A stretch of 64,000 nt of DNA. Source: Pelotomaculum sp. PtaU1.Bin035. GTDB lineage: Bacteria; Bacillota; Desulfotomaculia; Desulfotomaculales; Pelotomaculaceae. Position numbers and translations under genes: made by a program. The notes beneath the pieces are model-generated. The model saw only the letters and a list, made by a program, of their open reading frames with translations, was not told the origin of the DNA and ran no database searches. The stretch lies in NCBI GenBank assembly GCA_002067965.1, contig MVRN01000127.1, forward strand, positions 1 to 64,000, in the 5' to 3' direction. Shown here one piece after another: positions 1 to 8,033 of the stretch; position 1 is the stretch's first letter, and every line of letters starts with the position of its first letter.

Positions 1-4
1 GCGT

Positions 5-48
5 AAAGGCCGCAACCCCTTTATTTGCAAGGTTTGCGGCCTCTTTTT
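5..48 (+). terminator. Rho-independent terminator of an upstream gene
   Basis: A stem of AGGCCGCAA paired with TTGCGGCCT is followed directly by CTTTTTGT. It would end a transcript entering from before the window; the gene it serves is not visible. Confidence 0.8.
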
Positions 49-177
49 GTCCTCTTATGCTGTCAAAGTCAGGATTTTACCATTTGCAGGCGTCCGGTTC
101 AACGTTTATTTTGATAAAATATGTTGAAACATTATTATCTTACATAGCAACACAGAATATTTGTTCTGTCGTGATTG

Positions 178-206
178 TTGTCAATCACCAGTTGCTGTGC
201 TATAAT
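178..206 (+). promoter_or_regulatory. sigma-A promoter upstream of tadA
   Basis: A TTGTCA box at 178-183 and a perfect TATAAT box at 201-206 are separated by 17 nt. Transcription would start near 213 and give a leader of about 50 nt before the tadA GTG codon. The gap between the terminator at 5-48 and tadA holds nothing else I can support. Confidence 0.75.
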
Positions 207-261
207 ATCACTACTGCAGCTAGCAGGATAGATATTAAGGTTATAGAAGGAGCAGGTACTG

Positions 262-768
262 GTGGATCACGCCGGGTACATGCGTAAAGCCCTGGCGGAA
301 GCGGAAAAAGCTTATGCCTTGGGGGAAGTGCCGGTCGGTGCCATTGTAGTGGTGGGCGGCGAGATTATCGGGCGAGGCCATAACTTGCGCGAGACCTTAA
401 AGGACAGTACCGCCCATGCGGAAATACTGGCGCTCAGAGAGGCGGCGGGACGTCTTGGGGACTGGCGGTTGAATGGTTCCACTGTTTACTCCACTATCGA
501 GCCATGTCCCATGTGTGCCGGAGCCTTGGTGCAGTTCAGGGTAAAGGCGCTGGTTTACGGCGTTGCTGATCCAAAGGCTGGCGCGGTTGATTCAGTTATT
601 GACGTAGTTAGGCAGCCTTGTTTCAATCACCAGGTTGAAGTTGTCGCCGGAGTTCTGGAAGAAGATTGCCGGGCGATTATCCGGAGTTTCTTTAGAAAAT
701 TGAGGGAGAAAAAAGTTGCTGGAGAGATGGCCGAGTTGGTCGAAGGCGCTCGACTCGAAATCGAGTAA
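262..768 (+). CDS. tadA: tRNA-specific adenosine deaminase (TadA)
   Basis: TadA deaminates adenosine-34 to inosine in the anticodon of tRNA-Arg(ACG), in the cytoplasm. The cytidine-deaminase-fold zinc site is plain: an HAE motif (AHAEILAL, near residue 53), then the PCPMC motif (EPCPMCAGAL, near residue 83). The GTG start at 262 follows AGAAGGAG at 246-252. At 168 residues it is slightly long for the family. The last 15 or so residues (about from GEMAELVEGARLEIE) and the stop codon lie inside the tRNA-Ser gene that begins at 721, so the C-terminal tail is translated tRNA sequence. A good sigma-A promoter sits about 60 nt upstream. Function is confident; how the overlap with the tRNA is managed is unknown. 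Confidence 0.95.
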   Translation: MDHAGYMRKALAEAEKAYALGEVPVGAIVVVGGEIIGRGHNLRETLKDSTAHAEILALREAAGRLGDWRLNGSTVYSTIEPCPMCAGALVQFRVKALVYGVADPKAGAVDSVIDVVRQPCFNHQVEVVAGVLEEDCRAIIRSFFRKLREKKVAGEMAELVEGARLEIE

Positions 769-814
769 ACCGTGATGAGCGGTCTCCAGGGTTCGAATCC
801 CTGTCTCTCCGCCA
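721..814 (+). tRNA. tRNA-Ser (anticodon CGA)
   Basis: Acceptor stem GGAGAGA pairs with TCTCTCC before an encoded GCCA end. The anticodon loop CTCGAAA occupies 754-760, giving anticodon CGA at 756-758 (reads UCG). A long variable arm (ACCG/CGGT) is diagnostic of serine tRNA, and the T arm is intact (CAGGG-TTCGAAT-CCCTG, 787-803). Its first 48 nt overlap the end of tadA. The gene is the integration site of the element that follows, and remains complete. Confidence 0.95.
753..814 (+). repeat. Left attachment site, tRNA-Ser 3' part
   Basis: A 62-nt segment from the anticodon loop to the CCA end, repeated at 23248-23309 with three differences (positions 784, 787 and 803). The integrase gene starts less than 3 kb inside this end. 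Confidence 0.85.
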
Positions 815-828
815 AAAGCCTTATAAAT

Positions 829-872
829 CAAGGGGTTACCGCCTTTCAGGGTGGTAGCCCCTTGAACATTTT
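829..872 (+). terminator. Terminator-like hairpin downstream of tRNA-Ser, supplied by the element
   Basis: CAAGGGGTTACC at 829-840 pairs with GGTAGCCCCTTG at 853-864, followed by a weak T tract. It begins with the same CAAGGGGTT stem start as the terminator next to the right attachment site (23322-23357), so the element seems to replace the tRNA terminator it displaced. Confidence 0.6.
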
Positions 873-1021
873 CGCGCCAAAAACGGGATGCAGCCGACGG
901 GCCAGCCGACGGGAGTCGCCATTGGGCCGCCGTAATAGGCGAAAATCGTTGGCACTATTGAGAATTACAGAAAATATCATATCGGTGTTCATTTTTTTGG
1001 GTAATATTGGCTACTGAAGAC

Positions 1022-1255
1022 TCAGGCCTTTCTTATCCCATTAAGCCTGCCCTCGACGTACTCGGCGGTCCTCTCCGCGTTGAGGGACCTGAGTTCGTCG
1101 ATGCAGAACCATATGAGGCGCAGGTATTCCTTATTCCTCTTCAACAGGGGTTCCTCCCGGCCCTTCCGGCCGCGGATCAAAGCCGAGCTCCTTTCTGAGG
1201 GCTCATTTTCACAGAGGGGCGCTGCCAGCTTTTCTTCCATTTCATAGAAGTTCAT
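1022..1255 (-). CDS. Hypothetical small charged protein
   Basis: A 77-residue product rich in Glu, Arg and Leu. The ATG at 1255 has GGAG about 11 nt upstream. No known domain is recognised; it looks helical, with a conserved-looking stretch LIWFCIDELRSLNAERTAEYV. It is the last gene before the tRNA end of the element and points toward the attachment site. It could be an element accessory protein, but coding status itself is only moderately supported. Confidence 0.4.
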   Translation of the reverse strand: MNFYEMEEKLAAPLCENEPSERSSALIRGRKGREEPLLKRNKEYLRLIWFCIDELRSLNAERTAEYVEGRLNGIRKA

Positions 1256-1390
1256 TCGCTATTCACTCCGCTTTCTTTCCTTCTGTAAATTATTCCGGTT
1301 CGGTATTCCCGACACCACAGCCCGTTCCAACTTCACCATGCACTCCCCGCCATTTCTGTGCTGCGGCCAGATCCGGGGTGCACACCGGCG

Positions 1391-1430
1391 GGCCGCCGAA
1401 TTCAGCGTCACCAGCGTCAACCGTCACCGC
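1391..1430. repeat. Palindromic repeat, half copy 1
   Basis: Carries the left arm only (CAGCGTCACCAGCGTCAACC) with the CCGAATTCAGCG flank also seen in copy 2. No matching right arm follows. Confidence 0.6.
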
Positions 1431-1624
1431 CATGAGCCGTCAAGACCGCTGTCCAACGCCGTGGGCGGCGCGTTCAGGCGGACCAATTCATTATAATGGT
1501 GACAGCCACTCAGTGGGCCGAACCATGCCGCAGCGCTCCTTCTTTCTTGGCGGGCTGACGGCGGGGGGCAAGACGCCGGCTTTCCCTGGCCGGCATTTTT
1601 ATTGAGTGATGGCAAAATCAAGGC

Positions 1625-1725
1625 CGTCAGAATGCCGAATTCAGCGCCATCAGCGTCAACCGCCACGGGTCATTGGCCCATACTCAATGATGACGCTGGT
1701 GACGCTGCGGACGGCCAATTGACGG
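1625..1725. repeat. Palindromic repeat, copy 2
   Basis: Left arm CAGCGCCATCAGCGTCAACC and right arm TGATGACGCTGGTGACGCTG flank a central spacer. The right flank GGCCAATTGAC is the reverse complement of the GTCAA-N2-GGCC flank in copies 4 and 7, so this copy lies in the opposite orientation. Confidence 0.75.
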
Positions 1726-2056
1726 CCCCTCACCGGGAGTCGGCGCACGGTGCAGGAAGGTATGCTTTGCGCTGCCGCACCTGTCAGCACTTCGCGCCCG
1801 GATGCGGGGCGGCTGGGAACAGGCTGAAAGCGTGGATTTCCCGACGGGAATCTCTTTTTTCACCTACATCACAAACCGTGGCCAAGATGTAGACATCAAA
1901 ACAAAATCTTGTGCGGGCTAATGAGGGTTGACACCGATGACACTGCTGGCTTCAGTTTGCTGGTATCAGGGGCAGGTGAAAAGAGTGGTCCCTTCGGAAC
2001 AGACGGGACCACTCTTTGCCTAGGTGGAGAAATTATGCTCGGACCGGGGGTAGCGG

Positions 2057-2407
2057 TTAGTTGTGGTTTATTGTTTGTAAGTGAAAAGTGATGTCACATT
2101 TGACGAAGGCGGCGATGGAGGATTCAATCTCCGCTTTTATTGTCTTCATCGTATCAATCAGTTGCTTTGTCGTGTAAACGGGGATCGGGTATTCTTCTTT
2201 GTAGCAATGCATAATGGCTTTACCGCCATCCTCATAAGTGTCACCGATCTTCCAATCGTCCGGCAAGAGCTTGCTCAAGCTATGCTGCCTTGCTTTAAGC
2301 TCTTTTAATGTCAACCCGGGGAAAGACAAGAACATGTTTTCGAGCAGCGGCGCGTCGTAATCGGGTGTCTCGATTTCAAATCTCACGTTAAAGTCCATGT
2401 TTTCCAT
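2057..2407 (-). CDS. Hypothetical protein (element accessory)
   Basis: A 116-residue product with no family I recognise. AGGAG lies 9 nt before the ATG at 2407. The chain is acidic at the N terminus and contains a mostly helical C-terminal half (TKQLIDTMKTIKAEIESSIAAFV). No signal peptide or membrane segment is seen. It is the first gene after the integrase on the same strand, separated by about 140 nt, so it may be co-transcribed. Function is not assigned. Confidence 0.6.
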   Translation of the reverse strand: MENMDFNVRFEIETPDYDAPLLENMFLSFPGLTLKELKARQHSLSKLLPDDWKIGDTYEDGGKAIMHCYKEEYPIPVYTTKQLIDTMKTIKAEIESSIAAFVKCDITFHLQTINHN

Positions 2408-2550
2408 CTGTACTATTTCTCCTTTTTAATATAATAATCAAGCCTTGGAAAAATATTTTACCGATTTTTTGAGTCTGTTTTGACACAGACGTTGGTCCTG
2501 GTTCAGGTGGTATTGACGTGGTGAACATTATGAGCGTTCTCAATTTGACC

Positions 2551-3720
2551 TTAATTGTTTTGTGCATTCAACTTCTGGAATATCCCGGTGTCGATCTTTT
2601 CAGCCACCTCCTTCTGCATGTCCGAAAGGACGTGGGAATACAGGTCCAGTGTTATCGCTATGGATGAGTGCCCAAGCCTGGTGGAGGCGACCTTCGCCGG
2701 GACGCCGTACTTAAGCATCAATGTCGCGTTGGCATGGCGCAGGTCGTGCAGGCGTATGTGGCTAAAGCCTTTTTCTTTCAGGAATCTCTTGAACTTCTTG
2801 GAGTAGTAGCCCGGGCAGTACGGCGAACCATCCGGCTTGCAGCAGACGTGGCCGCCGTTGTTGTAGGCGCGCCCCAGCAAGAGCCTGTACTCCGCCTGGA
2901 TCTTTTTGTGTTTCTTCAACAAGATGATCAGGCTTTCCGGCAGGTCGATTGTCCGATTGCTGGACTCGGACTTCGGGTCTTTGCTGATCGACCCCTTCCT
3001 GGTCTGGACCAGGTTGTTATTAACAGTTATACACTTTTGATCAAAATCGACGTCACCCCACCTGAGCCCCAGCAATTCGCCGCGGCGCAGGCCCAGGGCC
3101 ACGGCCAGCGATATCGGCAGCTCCATGTCGGTTCCCTGGGCGGCCCTCATCAGGTAGATCAACTCCTGTTCCCCGTAGACTTTGGCCTTATACGGCCTGG
3201 CCTTCGGCAGGGTCACCAGTTCGGCCACGTTTCGCGTAACCAGCTGCATCCTGACCGCGTGGTCCAGAGCCTCGTGGATGTTGCGGTGGACGTAGCGGAC
3301 CGACCTAGCGGAGAGGCCGCCCTTGCCGTCGGCCCGGCCGCTTTCCAGCAGAGACCGGTATAACTTCTGCAACTGCATGGGCTTTAGCTCCTGTAGCGGT
3401 ACCCTGCCGATGTACGGGATGATGTGCTTTTCCACGTTGATGCGGTAGCTGTCCACGGTGGTGGGTGACAGGTTTGCCTCGACATATGTCTTCATCCAGT
3501 CGCGCAGGTAATCACCAAGCGTGATCTTGTCGGGTTCGATATAAGTCCCGTTGTCCAGTTCAGTCAACAGCTTTGCCAGGAGCTTCTGGGCGTCCGCCTT
3601 TGTGCCCCGGACGTTTTTGTAGATGCGCCTGCGCCTGCCGTCGGCCCCGGTGCCGGCCTCGACGATGATTTGCCAGACGTGGCCGTCCTTGACCTTTTTC
3701 TTCCTGATGTGACCAGCCAT
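2551..3720 (-). CDS. int: Tyrosine site-specific integrase
   Basis: Catalyses integration and excision at the tRNA-Ser attachment site. The 389-residue product has an arm-binding N domain with a basic start (MAGHIRKKKVKDG), a SAM-like core-binding domain (residues 60-170, LGDYLRDWMKTYVEANLSPTTVDSYR), and the catalytic domain. Catalytic residues are visible: Arg in LGLRRGELLGLRW (near 211), Lys in the beta-hairpin before SSNRTIDLP, HxxR in RLHDLRHANATL (near 325), His in LGHSSI, and Tyr in LDLYSH (near 358). The ATG at 3720 is preceded by GGGAGG at 7-8 nt; a longer frame upstream (to 4053) crosses repeat copy 3 and is rejected. Gene lies just inside the tRNA end, typical of tRNA-targeting islands. 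Confidence 0.95.
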   Translation of the reverse strand: MAGHIRKKKVKDGHVWQIIVEAGTGADGRRRRIYKNVRGTKADAQKLLAKLLTELDNGTYIEPDKITLGDYLRDWMKTYVEANLSPTTVDSYRINVEKHIIPYIGRVPLQELKPMQLQKLYRSLLESGRADGKGGLSARSVRYVHRNIHEALDHAVRMQLVTRNVAELVTLPKARPYKAKVYGEQELIYLMRAAQGTDMELPISLAVALGLRRGELLGLRWGDVDFDQKCITVNNNLVQTRKGSISKDPKSESSNRTIDLPESLIILLKKHKKIQAEYRLLLGRAYNNGGHVCCKPDGSPYCPGYYSKKFKRFLKEKGFSHIRLHDLRHANATLMLKYGVPAKVASTRLGHSSIAITLDLYSHVLSDMQKEVAEKIDTGIFQKLNAQNN

Positions 3721-3898
3721 TGAAATACCTCCCTTTGCAGTTTCTTGTTGCCGCGACGGGTCTCTCCGTACCCGGCCGGTGTGGCAACAATCATGATGGT
3801 GTTTAAGCGATAATATAGGTCTCAGGGGGGTGTTAAGAACGCCCGCACACGTAGTTGCATGCGGCCGATCGTCCCGACTGCGGGAGAAGCCTTTGCCC

Positions 3899-4000
3899 GG
3901 CGGGGCACCGAAAACAGCGTCACCAGCGTCAACCGTCACTGCTGGTTTGACTTGAAACACAGCGGTGACGCTGGTGATGCTACCCCCGGCTCCTTGCGGG
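3899..4000. repeat. Palindromic repeat, copy 3
   Basis: Left arm CAGCGTCACCAGCGTCAACC, long central loop, right arm GCGGTGACGCTGGTGATGCT, then a CCCCCGGC...TTGCGGG flank like that of copy 4. Both outer flanks are of the CCCGGC type, unlike the other copies. Confidence 0.75.
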
Positions 4001-4149
4001 TCCCCATGGAAACCATTTTCCGGGGGCTGAAGTGTGGGTTTTGCCACCATCAATGGACGAAAGCTTCCACGGAACCTATGATTGGCTCACAGTCCATTAA
4101 TGAGCAAAATCCCTAACCCAGCAAGGCAGTTAGATTGTGCTACTGAATG

Positions 4150-4172
4150 CGCCCGGGTGCAACACCCGGGCG
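4150..4172 (-). terminator. Strong GC hairpin after the excisionase-like gene
   Basis: CGCCCGGGTG and CACCCGGGCG form a perfect 10-bp stem around CAA, 11 nt past the stop of the 4183-4392 gene. No T run follows on the minus strand, so it may slow or process transcripts rather than terminate them. Confidence 0.5.
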
Positions 4173-4182
4173 TCATGGGATG

Positions 4183-4392
4183 TTAGAGCACCTTCCGGAA
4201 TCCCGGTTCGTTGAGCCAGGCTCGGAACAGCTCCTTTGGCACCTTATAGGCGTTACCGATCTTAATGCACGGGACGGCCCCGCTCTTGACCATGGCAAGG
4301 GCCTTGACGTAGCCGATGCCCAAATAGGCTGATATCATCCTGGGGCTTAGGATATCCGGAAGATCCGTCATCTTCGGTTGGTTTTTGCTCAT
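4183..4392 (-). CDS. Excisionase-like helix-turn-helix protein
   Basis: A 69-residue MerR/excisionase-type (HTH_17-like) protein: LSPRMISAYLGIGYVKALAMVKSGAVPCIKIGNAYKVPKELFRAWL fits the 'enter the helix, tyrosine, then KIG..Y.vp...l..wl' pattern of the family. Such proteins bend DNA at the attachment site or control int expression. It lies directly upstream of int on the same strand and downstream of the primase-helicase gene. A GGGGG ribosome site is about 13 nt from the ATG. Role as recombination directionality factor is inference. Confidence 0.75.
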   Translation of the reverse strand: MSKNQPKMTDLPDILSPRMISAYLGIGYVKALAMVKSGAVPCIKIGNAYKVPKELFRAWLNEPGFRKVL

Positions 4393-4466
4393 ATTTTTAA
4401 TAACCCCCTTTGATTAATTAAAAAACAATAGCACTATTTTTCTGGTACTCAGTCCACCGGGGTGTG

Positions 4467-6965
4467 TCAGTTCCCGTTTGTCGGTAGGGATTTGTCTTTG
4501 TCTTTTTTCTTCGCCTTCGCGAGCCTCTTGTTCTTCAAGGTGATAGTGGTCCCGTTCTTGCCATGCTGTGATGCGAATGTGATCCCTTTGCTCTTCAGGT
4601 CCGCCTTGATTTCCCTTAGCCGCCTGGAAAGTATATGTGGGGCTTTGGGCCAGTTCTTTGCCCGGATGTCCATTTTTTCACTCAAAGCTATACTTTCCAG
4701 CTGCTCATGAAGCTCGGTTACCATACCCTTCCAGTGCTTTTGTTTTTGCATAAAGGCCATGACGGCGGTGCCGACAGGGTTGGCGTTCAGGCATTCTTCC
4801 GCGGCCTTTTTGATGTTGGCGTTGTAAGCGTCCATAAACTCTTCTGATGTGTGACCAATGGCTTTAGCAACGGCGCAGCCCCATTTGGCGAACTCCGCCA
4901 TCCGGGGCAGTTCCTTCAGCTCCAGCTTCGGGTAGAGCGCCATGGCCTTCGAAAGCGTTTCCAGCATGGCCCCGAATATCTTTGGACGGTCCTTCTCAAA
5001 ATCTTCCCACACCTGGTTTTCTGTTTTCATGTCTTTTGGCTTGATTCGTTTCATTTCAATCAGAATGCTGCGGTCAAGTATGTCGCTCCGATGGACGACC
5101 ACGTTGATGCCGTTTAAGGCAACGACTCTTTTAAAAGAAAGGATTGTCTCGTCGTCGTCGCTGAACAGCGTGCGCTTGGACATGCCGCCGCCAGTCACGG
5201 CTGTACACAGCAAGTCACTTTGTGCCGCGGTTAGGTGATCCAGGTTGTCGTAGGTGGGCATCTGGTTATTGGCCAACTGAAGCGCCAATTCCTGGATGCT
5301 CCTGGGCATCGTGTAGAGGTCCTTTCTTGCCGGGTCCACCAGCGCCCTGATCATCCTGAGCATGGTTGACTTGGCAGCACCCTTTTCACCGTGGACCACC
5401 AGTATCGGTCTCGATATGTCCGGGACCAGGCTGACCACCAGGTAGACCTTGACAATCAGGCGCTGGCCTTTGTTCTTGAGCTTGATGTGCCTAAAAATCA
5501 GGTCCAGTTCATTACCTAACGCGGGTAAGACCTGGGCCTTCTGGTTCTTTGTGCGGTAAAATATCGTTGGTGGTTTTTCTAATACTTTTACGCCTTTCGC
5601 CGTAACCCTAACAGCACGCCAATCCTCATCGGCCAAGTCGTAATAGATTGCACCGCCCAGCCTGGCCAACCGAGTCGACAGCTGCGTTTCCTCGCCGTCG
5701 AATGTGGCTTTGCTCTCGAAGAACCCTATAACCTGGTTAATACTGTCCTTGCAGGGAGTTTTATTCTTTTTTTTGAAAAACTCATAAATTAGCCAGTTTT
5801 TAAACCGCTTGTCCTTGAGCCTGCAGACTTCCTTGTGGCCGTTGACATTAAAAGCCCCGTAAGCTTCGTCTAGCTCGCTCCTGAAGAATGTGGCGTCACC
5901 GGCTATGCTCAATAGCACGTCCGCCTGGGTTTCATCGTCCTTCCCGTCGCTTTTTTCGTTGTATTCCGGCTCGTATTTTTTGCGCAGGGAGTGCCAGTCT
6001 TCCTGTGAGCAGCTATTGTGATGGCATTTGGCGAATATTCCGCCGTTGTCGAATTGAATGATTACGGCGCTGCCGTTGGTGTGCTCTGGGTTCCATGGGC
6101 ACTGCTTGAGAACGTATTTCAGGTTGTTTCCTTTCCAGGTCCCCTTGGTCTTCCACTCGATGCCGTGTTTTACCATCCATGCCTCAAGGTCAAAGGGCTG
6201 GGCCTTGATGTCCACCTTTTTCTTCCTTGGGTTTTCAACCTCCATGCCCATGGCGGCGACTTCTTCAAGCTTTTCTGCGGGGACCTTTTTCAGGCGCTTT
6301 GGGCAACTTACCAACCTGGAGAGCCGGTGTGGGCGGTCGTCTGTCGACTCGCCTTTGCGGTTGTAGGTGCCGAATAACCTCGTGAGCCTGGACGGGTTGT
6401 AGGTGCTGGTGTCGACCTGCGCTTTTTCGTTGGAAAAGCGCAGGTCAAGTGCCTTCAAAATCCTGGCCAACAGGGCAACGCTGGCCTTGTTGTTGGGGAG
6501 ATCAACCCGGTAGAAGATCTGGTAACCGTTGCCGGTGTCGCAAAATATAGGTTCTCCCCAGCCAAGCCCGGACAAAAACTTCATGATTTCAACCGCGAGC
6601 TTTTTTGCGCTCATTTTTTCCGCGTCAGAGGACGAGATCTGCGCCGGCCGAACGGCGTCGATGTCGATCATGAGATAACGGCAAGAGGCAACCTCATCGT
6701 CGCTGGTCGTCTTTTCCGGATAAGCCCGGATCTTGTTCTTGCCCCGCGCCAGGAGGGCCGGCACGACGGGGTTCATCGTAATGTAGATGCCAGAGAATTC
6801 TTTATCATCGACAAACCTTCTCTTTACTGATCTGATCAATTCCTTTCGATTGTCGAAATAACCGCTGGCGTAGGACTTCCCGTTCTTGAACACCCTTACT
6901 TCGACGACATCGCCGGGACGCAAGAAGTGCTTCAGGGCTGCATACCGTTTCTTCTTTTTCGCCAA
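4467..6965 (-). CDS. Primase-helicase replication protein of the element
   Basis: An 832-residue protein that likely starts replication of the excised element. The N-terminal 250 residues look like an archaeo-eukaryotic-type primase (PrimPol): DID at residues 101-103, GNGYQIFYRV, and VDTSTYNPSRLTRLFGTYNRKG. A Cys/His zinc-binding segment follows (about 285-320, CPWNPEH...CHHNSC). The C-terminal half is an SF3/AAA-type helicase with Walker A GEKGAAKST (near 525), Walker B-like MPTYDNLD, sensor VALNGIN and an Arg-finger region RSDILDRSI. The start is TTG at 6965, nine nt after GGGGG. It is 21 nt downstream of the 6987-7349 gene. A basic C-terminal tail ends the protein. Confidence 0.85.
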   Translation of the reverse strand: MAKKKKRYAALKHFLRPGDVVEVRVFKNGKSYASGYFDNRKELIRSVKRRFVDDKEFSGIYITMNPVVPALLARGKNKIRAYPEKTTSDDEVASCRYLMIDIDAVRPAQISSSDAEKMSAKKLAVEIMKFLSGLGWGEPIFCDTGNGYQIFYRVDLPNNKASVALLARILKALDLRFSNEKAQVDTSTYNPSRLTRLFGTYNRKGESTDDRPHRLSRLVSCPKRLKKVPAEKLEEVAAMGMEVENPRKKKVDIKAQPFDLEAWMVKHGIEWKTKGTWKGNNLKYVLKQCPWNPEHTNGSAVIIQFDNGGIFAKCHHNSCSQEDWHSLRKKYEPEYNEKSDGKDDETQADVLLSIAGDATFFRSELDEAYGAFNVNGHKEVCRLKDKRFKNWLIYEFFKKKNKTPCKDSINQVIGFFESKATFDGEETQLSTRLARLGGAIYYDLADEDWRAVRVTAKGVKVLEKPPTIFYRTKNQKAQVLPALGNELDLIFRHIKLKNKGQRLIVKVYLVVSLVPDISRPILVVHGEKGAAKSTMLRMIRALVDPARKDLYTMPRSIQELALQLANNQMPTYDNLDHLTAAQSDLLCTAVTGGGMSKRTLFSDDDETILSFKRVVALNGINVVVHRSDILDRSILIEMKRIKPKDMKTENQVWEDFEKDRPKIFGAMLETLSKAMALYPKLELKELPRMAEFAKWGCAVAKAIGHTSEEFMDAYNANIKKAAEECLNANPVGTAVMAFMQKQKHWKGMVTELHEQLESIALSEKMDIRAKNWPKAPHILSRRLREIKADLKSKGITFASQHGKNGTTITLKNKRLAKAKKKDKDKSLPTNGN

Positions 6966-6986
6966 GCATTAAAACCCCCTTTATGA

Positions 6987-7349
6987 TTAGCTAAGTCGCC
7001 TCCTAATGTCTGCTACATAGTTTTGGAGCTTTTTTGTCTTCGGGTTGTACCAGGTTCTGACATCGACCCAGACATCCAGGGAGGGAAAGTCATTGATGTT
7101 CAAATTTTTCACGCCCTTGTTACGGACGCCAGCATTGGCGAGCATTCGCCTCAGACGGCGCTCGTCGCTGCTTGTATCATAGAAAGTCGGCTTGAATGTA
7201 ACAAAACGCGGACCATTCTCAACCAGTATCGTTATTCTCACGGAGTTGAGTTCCCACGGTAGGTCCGGGTAGCAGTTTTTGTAGACGTTCTGAATCCGTC
7301 CCTTGTGCCATCGGTCAGGTAGAATTTCACACTTTTTGGTTTTGGCCAT
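6987..7349 (-). CDS. Hypothetical protein upstream of the primase
   Basis: A 120-residue basic protein with mostly beta-type segments (SVRITILVENGPRFVTFKPTFYD) and a C-terminal WYNPKTKKLQNYVADIRRRLS. No family recognised. GGAGGTG is 8 nt before the ATG at 7349. Close spacing (21 nt) to the primase-helicase suggests one operon and a replication-linked job such as DNA binding, which is only inference. Confidence 0.65.
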   Translation of the reverse strand: MAKTKKCEILPDRWHKGRIQNVYKNCYPDLPWELNSVRITILVENGPRFVTFKPTFYDTSSDERRLRRMLANAGVRNKGVKNLNINDFPSLDVWVDVRTWYNPKTKKLQNYVADIRRRLS

Positions 7350-7378
7350 CTTCTTTCACCTCCGTCGGTAAAGATAAA

Positions 7379-7412
7379 TGCCGCATTCAGCTGTAATGAG
7401 GTGAATGCGGCA
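7379..7412 (-). terminator. Hairpin between the 18-residue ORF and the 120-residue gene
   Basis: TGCCGCATTCA and TGAATGCGGCA form a perfect 11-bp stem with a 12-nt loop. On the minus strand it is followed by a T-rich stretch (TTTATCTTTA), so it could be an attenuator between the two reading frames. Confidence 0.5.
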
Positions 7413-7418
7413 CCCAGT

Positions 7419-7475
7419 TTATGAGATGGTGTATTTGATTTCTGCCGGCGGATCTTTATTTTTGTTTTTAGACAT
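7419..7475 (-). CDS. Possible 18-residue peptide
   Basis: An ATG at 7475 with AGGAGG 6 nt upstream opens an 18-codon frame (MSKNKNKDPPAEIKYTIS) that stops at 7419, just before the hairpin at 7379-7412. The ribosome site is excellent, but such a short product could be a leader peptide or chance. No function can be assigned. Confidence 0.35.
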   Translation of the reverse strand: MSKNKNKDPPAEIKYTIS

Positions 7476-7538
7476 ATACTACCTCCTGTGGTATGAACAG
7501 TTTACCTTCTGTTTCTGCCACAAAACGCGGGAACTTTT

Positions 7539-8033
7539 CTACCAATCGTTAGCTAATATTTGCTGGTGTAATGTTGAGTAATCAAAGCTACGGCCAAGTG
7601 CCGTCTCGAATCTGGCCAGTTGCTTTAGCTTCGTTTTGATCCCACCGCAACCCGGTCTTTCAGCCGCCGGGCGTTGGCCGACCTTTTTGGGTCTGCCTTT
7701 TATCCGGGCGGCCAAGGCTTGTTTGATCACCTCTGCACTGGCGATGCCAATGGCAACAGCCGGATTGTTTTCAAGCGCCTTGATGATGCGGCGTACTTTT
7801 TCTTCCTCAACTTTAGTGATTACCGAGCCGTGCCAGGCAATTTCAGCCAACTCTTTATTTGTAGCCACTGGATATTTGATGAATAGCGGAACTACTCGTT
7901 CCATGGATTCACGCCTATCCCGCCTCACTCCTTTTCCTTTTCCGCGTTTGCCCCTCCCCCGTTTCGCCTCGTCAAGGTTTGATTGTTCTGGCTTTTGGTT
8001 ATTTTTTTTGAGGGCTGTTGCAATTGTAGGCAT
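7539..8033 (-). CDS. Hypothetical winged-helix-like protein with basic N terminus
   Basis: The 164-residue product starts at ATG 8033, nine nt after AGGAGG; a longer frame to 8078 lacks a ribosome site. Residues 15-45 are very basic (KRGRGKRGKGKGVRRDRR). A middle helical part (PLFIKYPVATNKELAEIAWHGSVITKVEEEKVRRIIKALENNPAVA) resembles a replication-initiator or phage wHTH segment. A second basic patch (AARIKGRPKKVG) follows. It is the first gene of the leftward replication operon, opposite the ArgR-like gene, and may be a DNA-binding starter or regulator. Assignment is tentative. Confidence 0.6.
   Translation of the reverse strand: MPTIATALKKNNQKPEQSNLDEAKRGRGKRGKGKGVRRDRRESMERVVPLFIKYPVATNKELAEIAWHGSVITKVEEEKVRRIIKALENNPAVAIGIASAEVIKQALAARIKGRPKKVGQRPAAERPGCGGIKTKLKQLARFETALGRSFDYSTLHQQILANDW

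Larger units (their letters stand above)
1256..2056. other. Noncoding stretch holding two copies of the element's palindromic repeat
   Basis: About 800 bp with no convincing gene: reading frames here lack ribosome sites and cross the repeats. It holds a half copy (1391-1430) and a full copy (1625-1725) of the GCGTCAC/TGACGCT repeat. A further inverted repeat (GTGGTCCC at 1986, GGGACCAC at 2005) flanks the TTCGGAACAGAC loop and is followed by TCTTTGCC; it may act as a terminator. Confidence 0.6.
3721..4182. other. Intergenic region between integrase and excisionase-like gene
   Basis: Holds repeat copy 3 (3899-4000), an inverted repeat ATGGAC/GTCCAT (near 4053 and 4092) and the strong hairpin at 4150-4172. 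This is where int promoters and regulatory sites would be expected. No gene is supported here. Confidence 0.5.

Noticed and set aside
57-287. 76-residue frame before tadA
   Set aside because: It overlaps the promoter and start of tadA, has no ribosome site and unlikely composition.
3721-4053. Longer integrase start at 4053
   Set aside because: The extension crosses repeat copy 3 and lacks a ribosome site, while ATG 3720 has GGGAGG at the right distance.
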